Shown: positions 46,703 to 58,406, counted from the stretch's first letter. The stretch: DNA of 64,000 nt from Bowmanella yangjiangensis (GCF_017255015.1 NZ_JAFKCS010000013.1:50533-114532), one strand, 5' to 3'. Numbers and translations: made by a program. Notes: generated by a model not told the origin, from the sequence alone.

Positions 46703-47020
46703 TTATCCCCAGAGTTTTTCCAATTGGTAGAAATCACGGGCTTCATCCTGCATCACATGCAAGATCACATCGCCGAAATCCACCAGCACCCATTCACCTG
46801 TGTCCTGACCTTCGATGCTAAGTGGCGTGATGCCAGCTTGCTTAGCTTCGATGACCACTTTTTCCGCAATGGACACTACATGGCGTTTGGAGTTACCTGA
46901 GCATACCAGCATGGTATCGGTGATGGTGGATTTCTCGGCCACATCCAAGTCCACAAGGTCGCGGCCTTTCATATCCTCGACTTTATCAATAACAAATTGT
47001 TTGAGCTGCTCGTGTTCCAA
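46703..47020 (-). CDS. rsfS: Ribosomal silencing factor RsfS
   Basis: RsfS binds ribosomal protein L14 and blocks subunit joining in starvation. The 105-residue protein has the family core DLDVAEKSTITDTMLVCSG and the C-terminal WVLVDFGDVILHVMQDEARDFYQ region (shown in part). The start is TTG (47018-47020), with AAGGAG about 6 bases upstream. It lies between nadD and rlmH as in E. coli. Confidence 0.96.
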   Translation of the reverse strand: MEHEQLKQFVIDKVEDMKGRDLVDLDVAEKSTITDTMLVCSGNSKRHVVSIAEKVVIEAKQAGITPLSIEGQDTGEWVLVDFGDVILHVMQDEARDFYQLEKLWG

Positions 47021-47097
47021 AGGTTCTCCTTACAAGACAAAAAGGCTCAATTCGCGGTTGAACCGCAGTAAAAAAATGGGCGCATATTCTAGCATGC

Positions 47098-47739
47098 CTA
47101 ACAAGGCGCCTGATACAGCTTGTGTTGCTGAATATAGGCCAGAACTGCTGGGGGCAACAAATCCGGCTCATGGCCCTGAGCAAGCGTTTGACGCAACGCG
47201 GTGGACGACTGATGTACCGCGCGAGTTGCGGCCAGCAGAATATGACCATTGGGTGTGTCTTTCAAACGCTCTGGGTTATCCGTCTGGTGCTGAGCCAAGA
47301 GGGCCTGAATGGTCGGATTAAACTCGGCGGGACAGTCTCCTCGTTGGCAAACCAACAGGTGGCAAAGCTTGAGTAACTCTGGCCAGTGATACCAGCTGTC
47401 GAGACTTTTTAATGAGTCCATGCCTATGATAAAAATCAGTGCCGCCTTTGGCGATTCCTGACGGAACTGCCGCAGAGTCTCAACTGTATAGGAAGGCGTA
47501 TCTCGCTCTAGCTCTCGCTTGTCCACCGAAAACAGAGGCCAATCCTGGCAAACCAGTTCTAACATGGCCAGCCGATGTTCTGCACTGACCTTGGGGCCTG
47601 ATTTATGCGGTGGAATATGGCAGGGCAGCAGATGAACCTTGGTTAACCCAACCTGTTTGGCTGCATCAGAAACGGCATGCAGATGGCCCATATGTACGGG
47701 GTCAAAGGTGCCGCCAAATAAAGCAATGACCTCACTCAT
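47098..47739 (-). CDS. nadD: Nicotinate-nucleotide adenylyltransferase NadD
   Basis: NadD adenylates nicotinate mononucleotide in NAD synthesis. It has the nucleotidyltransferase motif GGTFDPVHMGHLH at the start and a C-terminal STALRQTLAQG (the SxxxR motif). I set the start at ATG 47737-47739 (MSEVIALFGG, 213 residues), which overlaps the holA stop by 4 bp. A longer frame would run 20 codons into holA. A 77-bp gap separates it from rsfS. Confidence 0.96.
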   Translation of the reverse strand: MSEVIALFGGTFDPVHMGHLHAVSDAAKQVGLTKVHLLPCHIPPHKSGPKVSAEHRLAMLELVCQDWPLFSVDKRELERDTPSYTVETLRQFRQESPKAALIFIIGMDSLKSLDSWYHWPELLKLCHLLVCQRGDCPAEFNPTIQALLAQHQTDNPERLKDTPNGHILLAATRAVHQSSTALRQTLAQGHEPDLLPPAVLAYIQQHKLYQAPC

Positions 47740-48770
47740 GTATACTCCAGAGGGATACCCTGCAGTGGCATGGGAATAAATAGCAGGCAAAGGTGGCATA
47801 ATTCAATATAAGGTCTGGTCAAGGCTGACTGCTTAAGCGCCTGGTCCAGACTGGCTAGCTTGCTTTGCATCTGCTGCAGATGCTTAGCATCCAAACGCTG
47901 GAGTGCTTGCTGATAGAGAGACTGTCGATTGCTCCAGATTTTGTACTTGCTCCAGAGGCCTGAGAGGTTCTGTCCCTGGCTGCGGGCAAACTGCAAATTT
48001 GACAGGGTCTGCCATTCACGTACCAAAGCCCATAATACAATGGTCGGTTCTATTCCTTCGCTTTCAAGCCTATACAGCATCTTTACGGCTTTTTGTGCAT
48101 CGCCTGCCAGTAATACATCCACTAGTTGAAAAACATTAAAACGGGATTGATCAACCAGCGCTTGCTCGGCCTTACTCTGATCTAACTGACCACCGGGATA
48201 GAGGAGCGCAAGCTTGTCGATTTCCTGGCGGGCGGCCAGCAAATTACCCTCACAATAGTCGCTTAGAAGCTTAGTGACATCGGGCGTGGCTTGCAGGCCA
48301 GCACGGCGAAGACGGTCGGTTATCCAACCACTTAGCTGTTTGCCTTCCAGCGGGTAGCAGGGAATATAAGCACCGTGCTTGTCGAGGTGTTTAAACCATT
48401 TGGCATTTTGCACATCTTTGCCAATACGTGGCCCATGCAAAATAAGTAATACATCGGGGTTTTGCTGCTCAGCTAGCTGTGTGAGCACTTTTGCCCCTTC
48501 AATGCCTGGTTTGCCACTTGGCATCTCAACTTCGATAATCTGTCGGTTGGCGAACAAGGAAAGGGTTTGACTGGCCTCCAGCAACTGATTCCAGTTAAAA
48601 CTAGTGTCCGCAACCAATGAGGTTCGCTCATCAAAACCTTGCTGACGAGCCTGTTGGCGAATGGCTTCCAGACTTTCCAGTTTCTGCTGCGGCTCATCAC
48701 CAAAGATCAGGTAACACGCTGCCAGGCCTTTATTCAGAGCATCTTGAAGGCGATTGGGATAAAGCTGCAT
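47736..48770 (-). CDS. holA: DNA polymerase III delta subunit HolA
   Basis: HolA is the delta subunit of the clamp loader, which opens the beta clamp. The 344-residue protein shows the family N-terminus (LYPNRLQDALNKGLAACYLIFGDEP), and the helical middle and C-terminal collar domains (NLLAARQEIDKLALLYP; FNVFQLVDVLLAGD). It overlaps lptE by 1 bp and nadD by 4 bp. Confidence 0.95.
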   Translation of the reverse strand: MQLYPNRLQDALNKGLAACYLIFGDEPQQKLESLEAIRQQARQQGFDERTSLVADTSFNWNQLLEASQTLSLFANRQIIEVEMPSGKPGIEGAKVLTQLAEQQNPDVLLILHGPRIGKDVQNAKWFKHLDKHGAYIPCYPLEGKQLSGWITDRLRRAGLQATPDVTKLLSDYCEGNLLAARQEIDKLALLYPGGQLDQSKAEQALVDQSRFNVFQLVDVLLAGDAQKAVKMLYRLESEGIEPTIVLWALVREWQTLSNLQFARSQGQNLSGLWSKYKIWSNRQSLYQQALQRLDAKHLQQMQSKLASLDQALKQSALTRPYIELCHLCLLFIPMPLQGIPLEYT

Positions 48771-49260
48771 CAGGGCTGCTGTTCGGTTAGCTGGCTCAAC
48801 TGACGAATGATGCGATCAGCCGCTTGCTTACGCAGCTCGTCAAGGATCAGATTCAGTTCCCTGGACTTCGCCAAGACGGCATTGGGGTCATCCTGGTACT
48901 CACGGTTCAAGGTGAATTCCACCAACTGAGCGTCCTGTCCCGGTAGCCTGACTTCGAAACGCACATGATAATTGAGTTCGTACTCGGCTACCTGGCCGGT
49001 AGAGAACAGGGATAACAGACTACGCTCCAGTTGTTCGGGATAAAGGTAGAGGGTAATTTCCTGCTCTTTTGGTGCAGGTAATACCTGCACCTTGTATCCC
49101 TTTAAACTGGTCTTTAATACACGTGGCAGTGGTGCATGCTGATTGTCGCTGGCGACATGTACCTTAGTCACTTTGTCGCCCAGTAAGCCGGTTCCACGTA
49201 AATGGAACCCGCATGCACTCAGCAGTAGCGCTGCAATCAGTACGACACTCAGCCTGCCCA

Positions 49261-49261
<1 letters not shown>
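48770..49261 (-). CDS. lptE: LPS-assembly lipoprotein LptE
   Basis: LptE is an outer-membrane lipoprotein plug of the LptD translocon that inserts LPS. It has a lipobox LSAC (Cys17), then GFHLRGTGLL, the conserved start of the mature protein, and a beta-strand-rich body. Length is 163 residues. The ATG overlaps the leuS TAA by one base (TAATG) and the stop overlaps the holA start by one base. Confidence 0.95.
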
Positions 49262-51951
<2,690 letters not shown>

Positions 51952-52039
51952 TCAGTGAGCGGGCTTTGCCAGCGAATTTTGTTCGTGTTGATGGATATAA
52001 GGTGATTCTTAGCCTGAAAGTTGATGATAAGGAGTGAAT

Positions 52040-52540
52040 ATGAAAGACAACGATTCATCCCGCTACAGCAAGTTGCTTGAGCAAATATCTGACTGGGTAG
52101 CGAAATCGGTAGAGCAGGATGTGGTAGACCTGATCGCCATTCAGTCCAGGGCAAAAGCCTATCTGCAGGCAGCCGGTGAGCTGAGCAAGGAAGAGATGCG
52201 TTTACTTGAAAACACCTTGACCAGAGATCTGGAAACCTTTGCGCATCATTGGCAGCAAGATGCTGATGCTTCTCCCTGGTGGCAGGCAACGAAAGACAAG
52301 CTATGGTCACTATTGGCTGATGCGTCGGATAAAAGTGGCTTAGCCCTGCATGAGTCCCTGCGGGACATTCAACATCAGGGTATCTATCATGTTGGTGAAT
52401 TGGTGGCGCTGGGCGAGCTTGAGTGTACCCGCTGCCATCACCGCCACTCAGTAACCCATGTTGAAAAAATTCGTCCCTGTCTGGAGTGCGGCCATGAGCG
52501 ATTTTCCCGGGCCTTAGAAGCCAAGGCTGATGCTTCTTAA
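52040..52540 (+). CDS. YbeL-like zinc-ribbon protein (DUF1451)
   Basis: A 166-residue protein with a helical N-terminal two thirds and a C-terminal zinc ribbon (LECTRCHHRHSV ... IRPCLECGHERFSR: two CxxC knuckles). It matches the YbeL/DUF1451 family, whose role is not established. ybeL also lies next to leuS in E. coli, so the location agrees. AAGGAG sits 5-7 bases before ATG 52040; a GTG two codons earlier is inferior. Confidence 0.88.
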   Translation: MKDNDSSRYSKLLEQISDWVAKSVEQDVVDLIAIQSRAKAYLQAAGELSKEEMRLLENTLTRDLETFAHHWQQDADASPWWQATKDKLWSLLADASDKSGLALHESLRDIQHQGIYHVGELVALGELECTRCHHRHSVTHVEKIRPCLECGHERFSRALEAKADAS

Positions 52541-52592
52541 TTTGTATGTTGCAGCGCTGAGGAAACGGATTTTACCGATGACTTATAAATGA

Positions 52593-52616
52593 AAAGCCGC
52601 ATCTGGATGCGGCTTT
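52593..52616. terminator. Bidirectional terminator between ybeL-like gene and TonB receptor
   Basis: The stem aaagccgcatc (52593-52603) / gatgcggcttt (52606-52616) lies between the convergent stops. The T-runs are short (TTTATT on the plus strand). Confidence 0.82.
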
Positions 52617-52622
52617 ATTGGC

Positions 52623-54761
52623 TTAGAAGCTCAGTTCATAGCCAAGCGTGATATAGCGCGGTTTACCCGGCTGCAAGCCGCCATGCACGCGGGTAGCGGC
52701 GTATTCGCGGTCAAACAGATTGTCGATCAGCAACGACAGGCGCTGATTGTCAGCCAATTGATAATGGACACTGGCATCTACCACAGTTTGGGCTTTGACC
52801 TTATCCAGATCGGCAATACTTCCCTGACCAGCGCTGGTGCGCATCTCCTGCTGATAACGCAGACTCAGGTTCGCCTGCCAGTCGCCGTTTTGCAGGCCGG
52901 TTTGTAACAGTAGTTGATGGTCAGGCAGGTAAGGCAACTGGTCGCCTTTTTGTACACTGCCCCAAATTTCATTGTCGGACTCAAAGCTGTTCTTAAATTC
53001 ACCTTTGGTATAGGTGTAGGTCAGGCTGACCGGAATGCGCAGGTTATCCAATTGGAAAGCCTGGCTGACCAGCATTTCGAACCCTTGAATATCTACTTCG
53101 CCGGCGTTGTATTGATTGCCAATATTGGCGTCATCACAACCCTGGCTGGCGGTACAGTTACCATGCATATTGTCATAGTCGCTGTTGAAGGCGATGGCTT
53201 CAAAGGCCAGTTCGTTATCGCGATAACGTACCCCGGCTTCCATATTCAGGCTCTTTTCTTCGGCAGTTTGTTCGTTGCCCGGCGATGGGGGGGCCACACC
53301 ACGTTGAACGCTGCCGATCATGACCCAGTTGTCAGCCAACTGATAGCTGATACCCAACATGGGGTTGAGTAACGACAGACTGTGCTTTTTCACACTGGGG
53401 TCTTGCAGACGATCCGGCGCTTTATTCCAGTCTTCACGCTTCATTTCAACATCTTCGTAGCGTAAGCCTGCGTTAATGGTAAGGTCATCAAATACCATGC
53501 TGCCTTGAGCATATAAGGCCAGAGCATTGGCACTGCTCAAACGGTTAGTATCTGTACCTGGCACGCCAGCACTGTCCAGGCGCATAGCCAGGCTGCTGTT
53601 CATCATATAAGTGTCCGTCCATTGGAAACGGTCTTCCTCATCTTCATGCAGGCGTGCGCCTAGCACCAACTGGTGGTCGCCAAGGCTCAGGCTGTACTCT
53701 GTCTGAACTCCCTGGCTAAGGTATTGGCGGTTATTGTTTTTTAAACGCACGGCTAATTCACCGTTTGGATTGGCTTCAAATTCACTGGCCAGCTCCAAAC
53801 CGCCACCGCTTAAACTCTTGCCGCCGATGCGATCGGCCTTATACCAGTTACGGGCAAATTCATTACGATAGACAGTGGTAACCAAACTACTGTCATTAGT
53901 TATCAGCCAGGTGTGTGATACCTGAATCAGGTCGTGATCGGTGTTCATCACATCCAACTGAGAGGCAGCGTAGCGACGGAAAGGGTCGCTAGCGAAGTCT
54001 TTATCGAGAATGCCAATATAGGTTTCGTCAGAACGCTCTTCGGCTTGCGCCAGTTTAACTAACAGGTGATGACGGCCATCTTCGCTAAGCTGTGCGGAAA
54101 ACTTACCTAGCAGATCGTGTTTTTCAAAGCCGGTGTCTTGTCCTCCTGGTAGCGATTTGAAACCATCAGCCGCATAGCGAAAACCTTCCACCACGGCTCC
54201 GAAGCGCTCATTTGAGCCGCCCAGTACAAGATGCTCTTTATTGAAGTTGTCTGTGCCCAGCGCGAGTTTAAGTTGACCGGCAAAGGCTACCTCTGGAATA
54301 GCGACGGAATTGAGGTTAATTACGCCACCTGTGGTGCGGGGGCCAAAGCGAACGGAGGAAGTGCCTTTTAACACTTCCACCGACTGCATACGTCCCATGG
54401 TGGGGAAATAGTAAGCCGCTGGGGCGGTGTAAGGAGCGGGCGCCGCAAGTACGCCATCTTCCATAATAATCAGCTTGTCTGAACGATCCTGGCCGGTGCC
54501 ACGCATGCCGATATTTGGACGCAGGCCATAGCCATCTTCTTCTGTAACATAAACACCTGGAATGCTAACCAGGGCGCGCATCACATCGGTATAAGCAAAT
54601 TGTGCCAATGCTTTACTGTCAAGGTAGTGGGCCGAACCAGGAATATGATTGATGGCTGTTGTTGAGCCCAAAACCGTGAGTTTTTCGATATCGTCGTTTG
54701 CTAAAGCAGGGGAAGCAGCAATAGCAAGTGCCAGTGCCAGCTTGGAAACGTTGTGTGTCAT
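52623..54761 (-). CDS. FecA-like TonB-dependent receptor
   Basis: A 712-residue TonB-dependent receptor. It has a signal peptide (first ~21 residues, ending PALA), a TonB-box-like DIEKLTVLGS and a plug domain (~30-160; IPGVYVTEEDGYGLRPNIGMRG, here spanning the usual gate). The plug includes MEDGVLAAPAPYTAPAAYYFP and VEVLKGTSSVRFGPRTTGGVINL, typical of the Fe(III)-dicitrate receptor group. The barrel ends TLGYELSF with terminal Phe. A Fur-like box lies 67 bp upstream, favouring an iron substrate, but the adjoining Zur-box module leaves zinc or another metal chelate possible. There is no FecR/FecI-type signalling extension. Confidence 0.88.
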   Translation of the reverse strand: MTHNVSKLALALAIAASPALANDDIEKLTVLGSTTAINHIPGSAHYLDSKALAQFAYTDVMRALVSIPGVYVTEEDGYGLRPNIGMRGTGQDRSDKLIIMEDGVLAAPAPYTAPAAYYFPTMGRMQSVEVLKGTSSVRFGPRTTGGVINLNSVAIPEVAFAGQLKLALGTDNFNKEHLVLGGSNERFGAVVEGFRYAADGFKSLPGGQDTGFEKHDLLGKFSAQLSEDGRHHLLVKLAQAEERSDETYIGILDKDFASDPFRRYAASQLDVMNTDHDLIQVSHTWLITNDSSLVTTVYRNEFARNWYKADRIGGKSLSGGGLELASEFEANPNGELAVRLKNNNRQYLSQGVQTEYSLSLGDHQLVLGARLHEDEEDRFQWTDTYMMNSSLAMRLDSAGVPGTDTNRLSSANALALYAQGSMVFDDLTINAGLRYEDVEMKREDWNKAPDRLQDPSVKKHSLSLLNPMLGISYQLADNWVMIGSVQRGVAPPSPGNEQTAEEKSLNMEAGVRYRDNELAFEAIAFNSDYDNMHGNCTASQGCDDANIGNQYNAGEVDIQGFEMLVSQAFQLDNLRIPVSLTYTYTKGEFKNSFESDNEIWGSVQKGDQLPYLPDHQLLLQTGLQNGDWQANLSLRYQQEMRTSAGQGSIADLDKVKAQTVVDASVHYQLADNQRLSLLIDNLFDREYAATRVHGGLQPGKPRYITLGYELSF

Positions 54762-54827
54762 GATAAATCCATCAAGGTTGATGTGTGCGAGAAGAAATTA
54801 AAGCGCGCTAACTTTAACAATTGTGCT

Positions 54828-54846
54828 ATTGCGAATCAATCTCATT
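54828..54846. promoter_or_regulatory. Candidate Fur box upstream of the FecA-like receptor
   Basis: On the minus strand AATGAGATTGATTCGCAAT matches 16 of 19 positions of the common Fur site AATGAGAATGATTCTCATT. It lies 67-85 bp upstream of the receptor start, in the 133-bp gap after the DUF3299 gene. Confidence 0.6.
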
Positions 54847-54894
54847 GGCTTGTTTGCTTGAAGTCATTACAACAGGTAAGGCCACTCAGTTCAC

Positions 54895-55449
54895 TTAGCC
54901 CTCGTATGGGTGAACTTCCTTTACCTGCATGCTGTAGGCGGCGGTGGCAACCTCGTTTTCGGTAAGCTGTGTGGAAAGAATGCCTGACAGCCAATAGGCC
55001 TGATAAATATCCTCGACCTTATGTCCGGGAGAAAACTGCAAATAGATAATTTGGTTGGGTGGTGGTGGGGGCATATGAATACAGGCGCCAAAGTAGGGAA
55101 CCAGAAATGCACTTTGTACTGTGTTATCTGAATGGTACTCCAGGGGGACGACAAACCCGGCTAGGCGCAACGCCTGCTGGTCGAATTCGGCGCGTATGCG
55201 GGTCGATACCAAGGCTTCGCTTAGTCGCTTGCGTTTAATCTCATCAATTTGTTGTTGAATACTGTCGGCTTCCTGCTGATCTGTCTGTGGAACAACGAAA
55301 GGATCCTCACTGTGATTGATTGGTGGCGCTTCATCAAAGGCCTTTTGATCACGTTCTGGTAGCAAGGCTTGCCACTCGATAGTGCGAAAAACATCTCCAG
55401 CTAAGACCAACGGAGGGAATACAAGGATAAGCAAAATTGCAAGTCGCAT
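54895..55449 (-). CDS. DUF3299 secreted protein, metal-module partner
   Basis: A 184-residue protein with a signal peptide (ending LVLA). It then shows FRTIEWQALLPE and, in the C-terminal half, RLAGFVVPLEY, AFLVPYFGACIHMPPPPPNQI and WLSGILSTQ. This is the DUF3299 pattern. From memory, DUF3299 genes go with an ABC ATPase and an FtsX-type permease in Zur-regulated operons of Pseudomonas (PA4063-PA4066 type). Its Cys and His in GACIHMPPP could bind metal. I chose ATG 55447-55449 (MRLAILL). It is divergent from the ATPase gene across a 62-bp gap containing the Zur box. Confidence 0.82.
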   Translation of the reverse strand: MRLAILLILVFPPLVLAGDVFRTIEWQALLPERDQKAFDEAPPINHSEDPFVVPQTDQQEADSIQQQIDEIKRKRLSEALVSTRIRAEFDQQALRLAGFVVPLEYHSDNTVQSAFLVPYFGACIHMPPPPPNQIIYLQFSPGHKVEDIYQAYWLSGILSTQLTENEVATAAYSMQVKEVHPYEG

Positions 55450-55476
55450 TGGAAACCGACACAATAAACCAAATAA

Positions 55477-55491
55477 TGTTACATCATAACA
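55477..55491. promoter_or_regulatory. Zur box between DUF3299 gene and ABC operon
   Basis: TGTTACATCATAACA matches 12 of the 14 defined positions of the gammaproteobacterial Zur site TGTTATANTATAACA, with perfect TGTTA/TAACA arms. It lies 28 bp upstream of the DUF3299 start and 20 bp upstream of the ATPase start, so one site could repress both directions when zinc is sufficient. Confidence 0.75.
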
Positions 55492-55511
55492 AAATGCAGT
55501 CTGAAGAGAAC

Positions 55512-56198
55512 ATGACGATGCAAGAAATCCAACCCGTAATACAACTGGATAAAGTTCGTTTTGGCTGGGAAGGTAAACCTTTACTGGATATCCAGCACTG
55601 GCAAGTGGAAAAAGGCCAAAGGGTATTTTTATACGGGCCGTCCGGCAGTGGTAAGTCCACCTTACTGAACTTACTGTCAGGTATTCTGAAACCTCAGCAA
55701 GGCAAGATTAGTCTGTTGGGGCAGGATATAACGGCGCTTAGCGCTGGCAAGCGGGATCGTTTTCGGGCCAGGCATATCGGTATGATTTTCCAGCAGTTTA
55801 ATCTTTTACCCTATCTAAGCGTACGGGAAAACATCGAATTAGCCTGGAAGTTTGGCAGCAATGGTGAGCGTGACCAAGGGTTTCTAGCCCATATGCTGGA
55901 GCGTTTGGAATTGCACGAGGCGCTGCTGGCGCGCCGGGCCAGTAATTTGAGTGTGGGACAGCAGCAGCGGGTGGCGGTGGCTCGAGCTTTGTTAAACAAA
56001 CCCGAAATTATCATTGCTGATGAACCAACGTCGGCATTGGATTCAGATTTAAGAGATCAATTTTTGCATTTACTGCTTGGCTGCGTAGAAGAGACTAAGG
56101 CCACAGTGGTATTTGTCAGTCACGATAAGACCCTCAAAGATTATTTTGATATTCACCAGGACTTGCGTGCGCTTTCTGTCATTGAGGAGACTGCCTGA
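55512..56198 (+). CDS. ABC transporter ATP-binding protein (LolD/MacB-type), zinc-linked
   Basis: A 228-residue ATPase with Walker A GPSGSGKST, the Q-loop FQQFNLLPYLSV, signature LSVGQQQRVAVARAL, Walker B IIIADEPTSALD and a final His in VFVSHD. It is the LolD/MacB type that works with FtsX-fold permeases. I chose ATG 55512, with GAAGAG a few bases before it; ATG 55518 is also possible. Earlier in-frame starts would run through the Zur box. It overlaps the permease gene by 1 bp (TGATG). Confidence 0.9.
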   Translation: MTMQEIQPVIQLDKVRFGWEGKPLLDIQHWQVEKGQRVFLYGPSGSGKSTLLNLLSGILKPQQGKISLLGQDITALSAGKRDRFRARHIGMIFQQFNLLPYLSVRENIELAWKFGSNGERDQGFLAHMLERLELHEALLARRASNLSVGQQQRVAVARALLNKPEIIIADEPTSALDSDLRDQFLHLLLGCVEETKATVVFVSHDKTLKDYFDIHQDLRALSVIEETA

Positions 56199-57508
56199 TG
56201 TTGCTACGTATTGCCTCTGCCAGTTTATGGAATCGTCGCCTTACGGTACTTTTAACCGCATTTTCCATCGCTGTTTCGGTATTCATTATGCTGGGGGTGG
56301 ATCATCTGAAAAATGAACTGAAGAGCAGCTTTGGTCGCACGGTTTCTGGTGTTGATTTGATTGTAGGGGCCAGGACCGGCTCTACTAACTTATTGCTGTA
56401 CTCGGTATTTCGTATTGGCAATCCCAGCAACAACTTATCCTGGCAGACCTACCAGGCACTAAGTCAGTCGAAAGAAGTGGCCTGGGCAGTGCCTATTTCT
56501 TTAGGTGACTCCCACAAGGGATATCGCGTGATGGGTACGACGCCGGATTATTTTGTGCACTTTAAGTATGGTAGTCGTCAGGCTCTTAGCTTTGATAAAG
56601 GGGCAGCCTTTTCCACCACACAGCAAGTTGTTTTGGGCAGTGAGGTGGCAGCCAAGCTGCATTATCATTTAGGTGATGAGCTGGTCATTTCTCATGGCAC
56701 CGGTGAGGTGAGTTTTACCCATCATGATGCTTACCCGTTTAAAGTGGTTGGGATCCTGGCACCGACCGGCACACCTGTTGATCAGACAGTGCACGTCAAT
56801 CTGGCTTCCATTGAGTTGATTCACGCTTCGGGCAGTCATAGCGGGCGCGACCATCCGAAAGTGCAAGGAACTTCTCAAGCTCAATCGAATCAAGAACATG
56901 ATGATGACCATGACCATGACCATGCGGCGCAGGGAGTAGGGCATGATCTTCAGCCCGGCTCGGTTACCGCCATGCTGGTAGGGCTGAAGTCCCGTATCGG
57001 TACACTGACCTTTCAGCGTAAGGTCAATGAATACAAAGCAGAACCGCTACTGGCGATTATCCCCGGTGTCGCCCTTGCCGAGTTATGGCAGATGATGGGG
57101 ATGGTGGAAAAAGCCCTGGCACTGATTGCCTTGCTTGTATTACTGGCCAGCTTATTGGGCATGACGACTATGCTGTTGGCCTCAATGAGGGAGCGTGAAC
57201 GTGAGATTGCGGTATTACGTGCTATCGGCGCACACGCCAGCTTTGTGTTGCTGCTGATAGAACTGGAAGCCATTTTAATTGCTCTGGTTGGGGCGGCGGC
57301 AGGTTATCTGGGCTTAGCTGGTTTATTGGCGTTGTTAAAGGGCTGGATAAGCAGTGAGTATGGTTTGTTTATCAATAGCTTGCCGCTTTCTGGTTCAACC
57401 TTGGGGTACCTGGGGATTATCGTTGGGTTGGCCGCTGTGTTGGCGTTGATACCGGCTATCTTGTCATATCGTACAGCACTATCGCGTGGATTAAGCGTTC
57501 GCGTGTAG
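56198..57508 (+). CDS. FtsX/MacB-type ABC permease with His/Asp-rich loop
   Basis: A 436-residue permease with one N-terminal membrane helix (~15-35), a large periplasmic domain, and three C-terminal helices (~305-430; FtsX fold, ERERE motif in MREREREIAVLRAIGAH). The periplasmic domain holds a His/Asp-rich stretch EHDDDHDHDHAAQGVGHD near residue 230, a probable metal-binding loop. Such mechanotransmission permeases usually drive periplasmic proteins rather than transport small ions across the membrane. With the Zur box and DUF3299 partner the system is likely zinc-responsive. Exact function is unknown. Confidence 0.88.
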   Translation: MLLRIASASLWNRRLTVLLTAFSIAVSVFIMLGVDHLKNELKSSFGRTVSGVDLIVGARTGSTNLLLYSVFRIGNPSNNLSWQTYQALSQSKEVAWAVPISLGDSHKGYRVMGTTPDYFVHFKYGSRQALSFDKGAAFSTTQQVVLGSEVAAKLHYHLGDELVISHGTGEVSFTHHDAYPFKVVGILAPTGTPVDQTVHVNLASIELIHASGSHSGRDHPKVQGTSQAQSNQEHDDDHDHDHAAQGVGHDLQPGSVTAMLVGLKSRIGTLTFQRKVNEYKAEPLLAIIPGVALAELWQMMGMVEKALALIALLVLLASLLGMTTMLLASMREREREIAVLRAIGAHASFVLLLIELEAILIALVGAAAGYLGLAGLLALLKGWISSEYGLFINSLPLSGSTLGYLGIIVGLAAVLALIPAILSYRTALSRGLSVRV

Positions 57509-57536
57509 TATTAGGTAGATTCTCTGCGCTATAAAC

Positions 57537-57564
57537 AAAACAACCGCCAATAGGCGGTTGTTTT
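57537..57564. terminator. Bidirectional terminator between permease and PEP-CTERM gene
   Basis: The stem aaaacaaccgcc (57537-57548) / ggcggttgtttt (57553-57564) has an AATA loop and T-rich flanks on both strands. Confidence 0.9.
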
Positions 57565-57578
57565 TAAAGTGCTTAACG

Positions 57579-58193
57579 TTAGGAAAACTTACGACGTGCA
57601 CCTAGACCAAGCAGCGCCAAGCCCAGCAGTGCCAGACTGGATGGTTCTGGAACCGTAGTCACATTGTGGCCAATGCCACCAACATTGGCCAGGTTCTCGC
57701 CACTGATATCAAAAGCAAAAAATGAAGAGCGAACGTTATTATCAACATCAACAAAGTTAGTTGTGTTTGCATCTGACCAAATACCAGTCACTAGATCACC
57801 AGATTGATAGTCACTGTTGTACTGTGTCAGCACGGCAAAGTAAGTGCCGATATTCAGCGAAATATTGATCAGGGCATCCCATGAATTGCCGGAGCTCGCT
57901 GATATTACATTAGAGCTGTCATCATCGGATTGCAGCAGATTGTTTGCACTATCAAATACAAACAACTGCGGGTCAAAGCCGCCATCTGCAATGCTGGTAC
58001 CAGCAGCATTCACGCCACCCGCGTAACTGAAGCTGATCAAATTGACCTGAGTATTGTCTGCTGTTACATCAAATTGGATGTAGTAGCGACTATTGTCATC
58101 GTTAAAATTGCCGGTAAAGGATGATGTGATTAGTGCGGCTTGCGCAGTACAACAAAATCCGAAAAAGCTTAAAAGCGTGATAAGTTTTTTCAT
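57579..58193 (-). CDS. PEP-CTERM sorted extracellular protein (DVUA0089-like)
   Basis: A 204-residue secreted protein. It has a signal peptide (ending AQA), then a beta-rich, low-Cys, Asn/Ser/Asp-rich body with GGFDPQLFVFDSANNLL and SLNIGTYFAVLTQYNSD. These resemble the FDP/DVUA0089 family found on many PEP-CTERM proteins. The C-terminus is a full sorting signal: VPEPSSLALLG, a hydrophobic helix, then GARRKFS. Such proteins are processed by exosortase and usually go with exopolysaccharide export; none of those genes is in this window. It is monocistronic, with a 213-bp gap upstream in which I see no clear sites. Confidence 0.92.
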   Translation of the reverse strand: MKKLITLLSFFGFCCTAQAALITSSFTGNFNDDNSRYYIQFDVTADNTQVNLISFSYAGGVNAAGTSIADGGFDPQLFVFDSANNLLQSDDDSSNVISASSGNSWDALINISLNIGTYFAVLTQYNSDYQSGDLVTGIWSDANTTNFVDVDNNVRSSFFAFDISGENLANVGGIGHNVTTVPEPSSLALLGLALLGLGARRKFS

Positions 58194-58406
58194 GTTTTAT
58201 TCCCAAAAGTAACTACTTAATTCGGTGTGAGGGTGACAACTTTTTGTTATGCAGGAGGTACGGCATGAAGAAGTTGTGCCATGCCAAAGCTAAATTTGTG
58301 CCAATGTTTATATTCTTTTTATTTCAATTGGTTACGTTTTTCCTTTGCAAGAGTTTTACATGCGGTGTAAAAAAAACAGACATGTATTGATGCCAACTAA
58401 CTAGGT

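Noticed and set aside
47050..47085. Terminator hairpin (gcggttgaaccgc) between nadD and rsfS
   Set aside because: The stem is not followed by a T-run in the direction of transcription.
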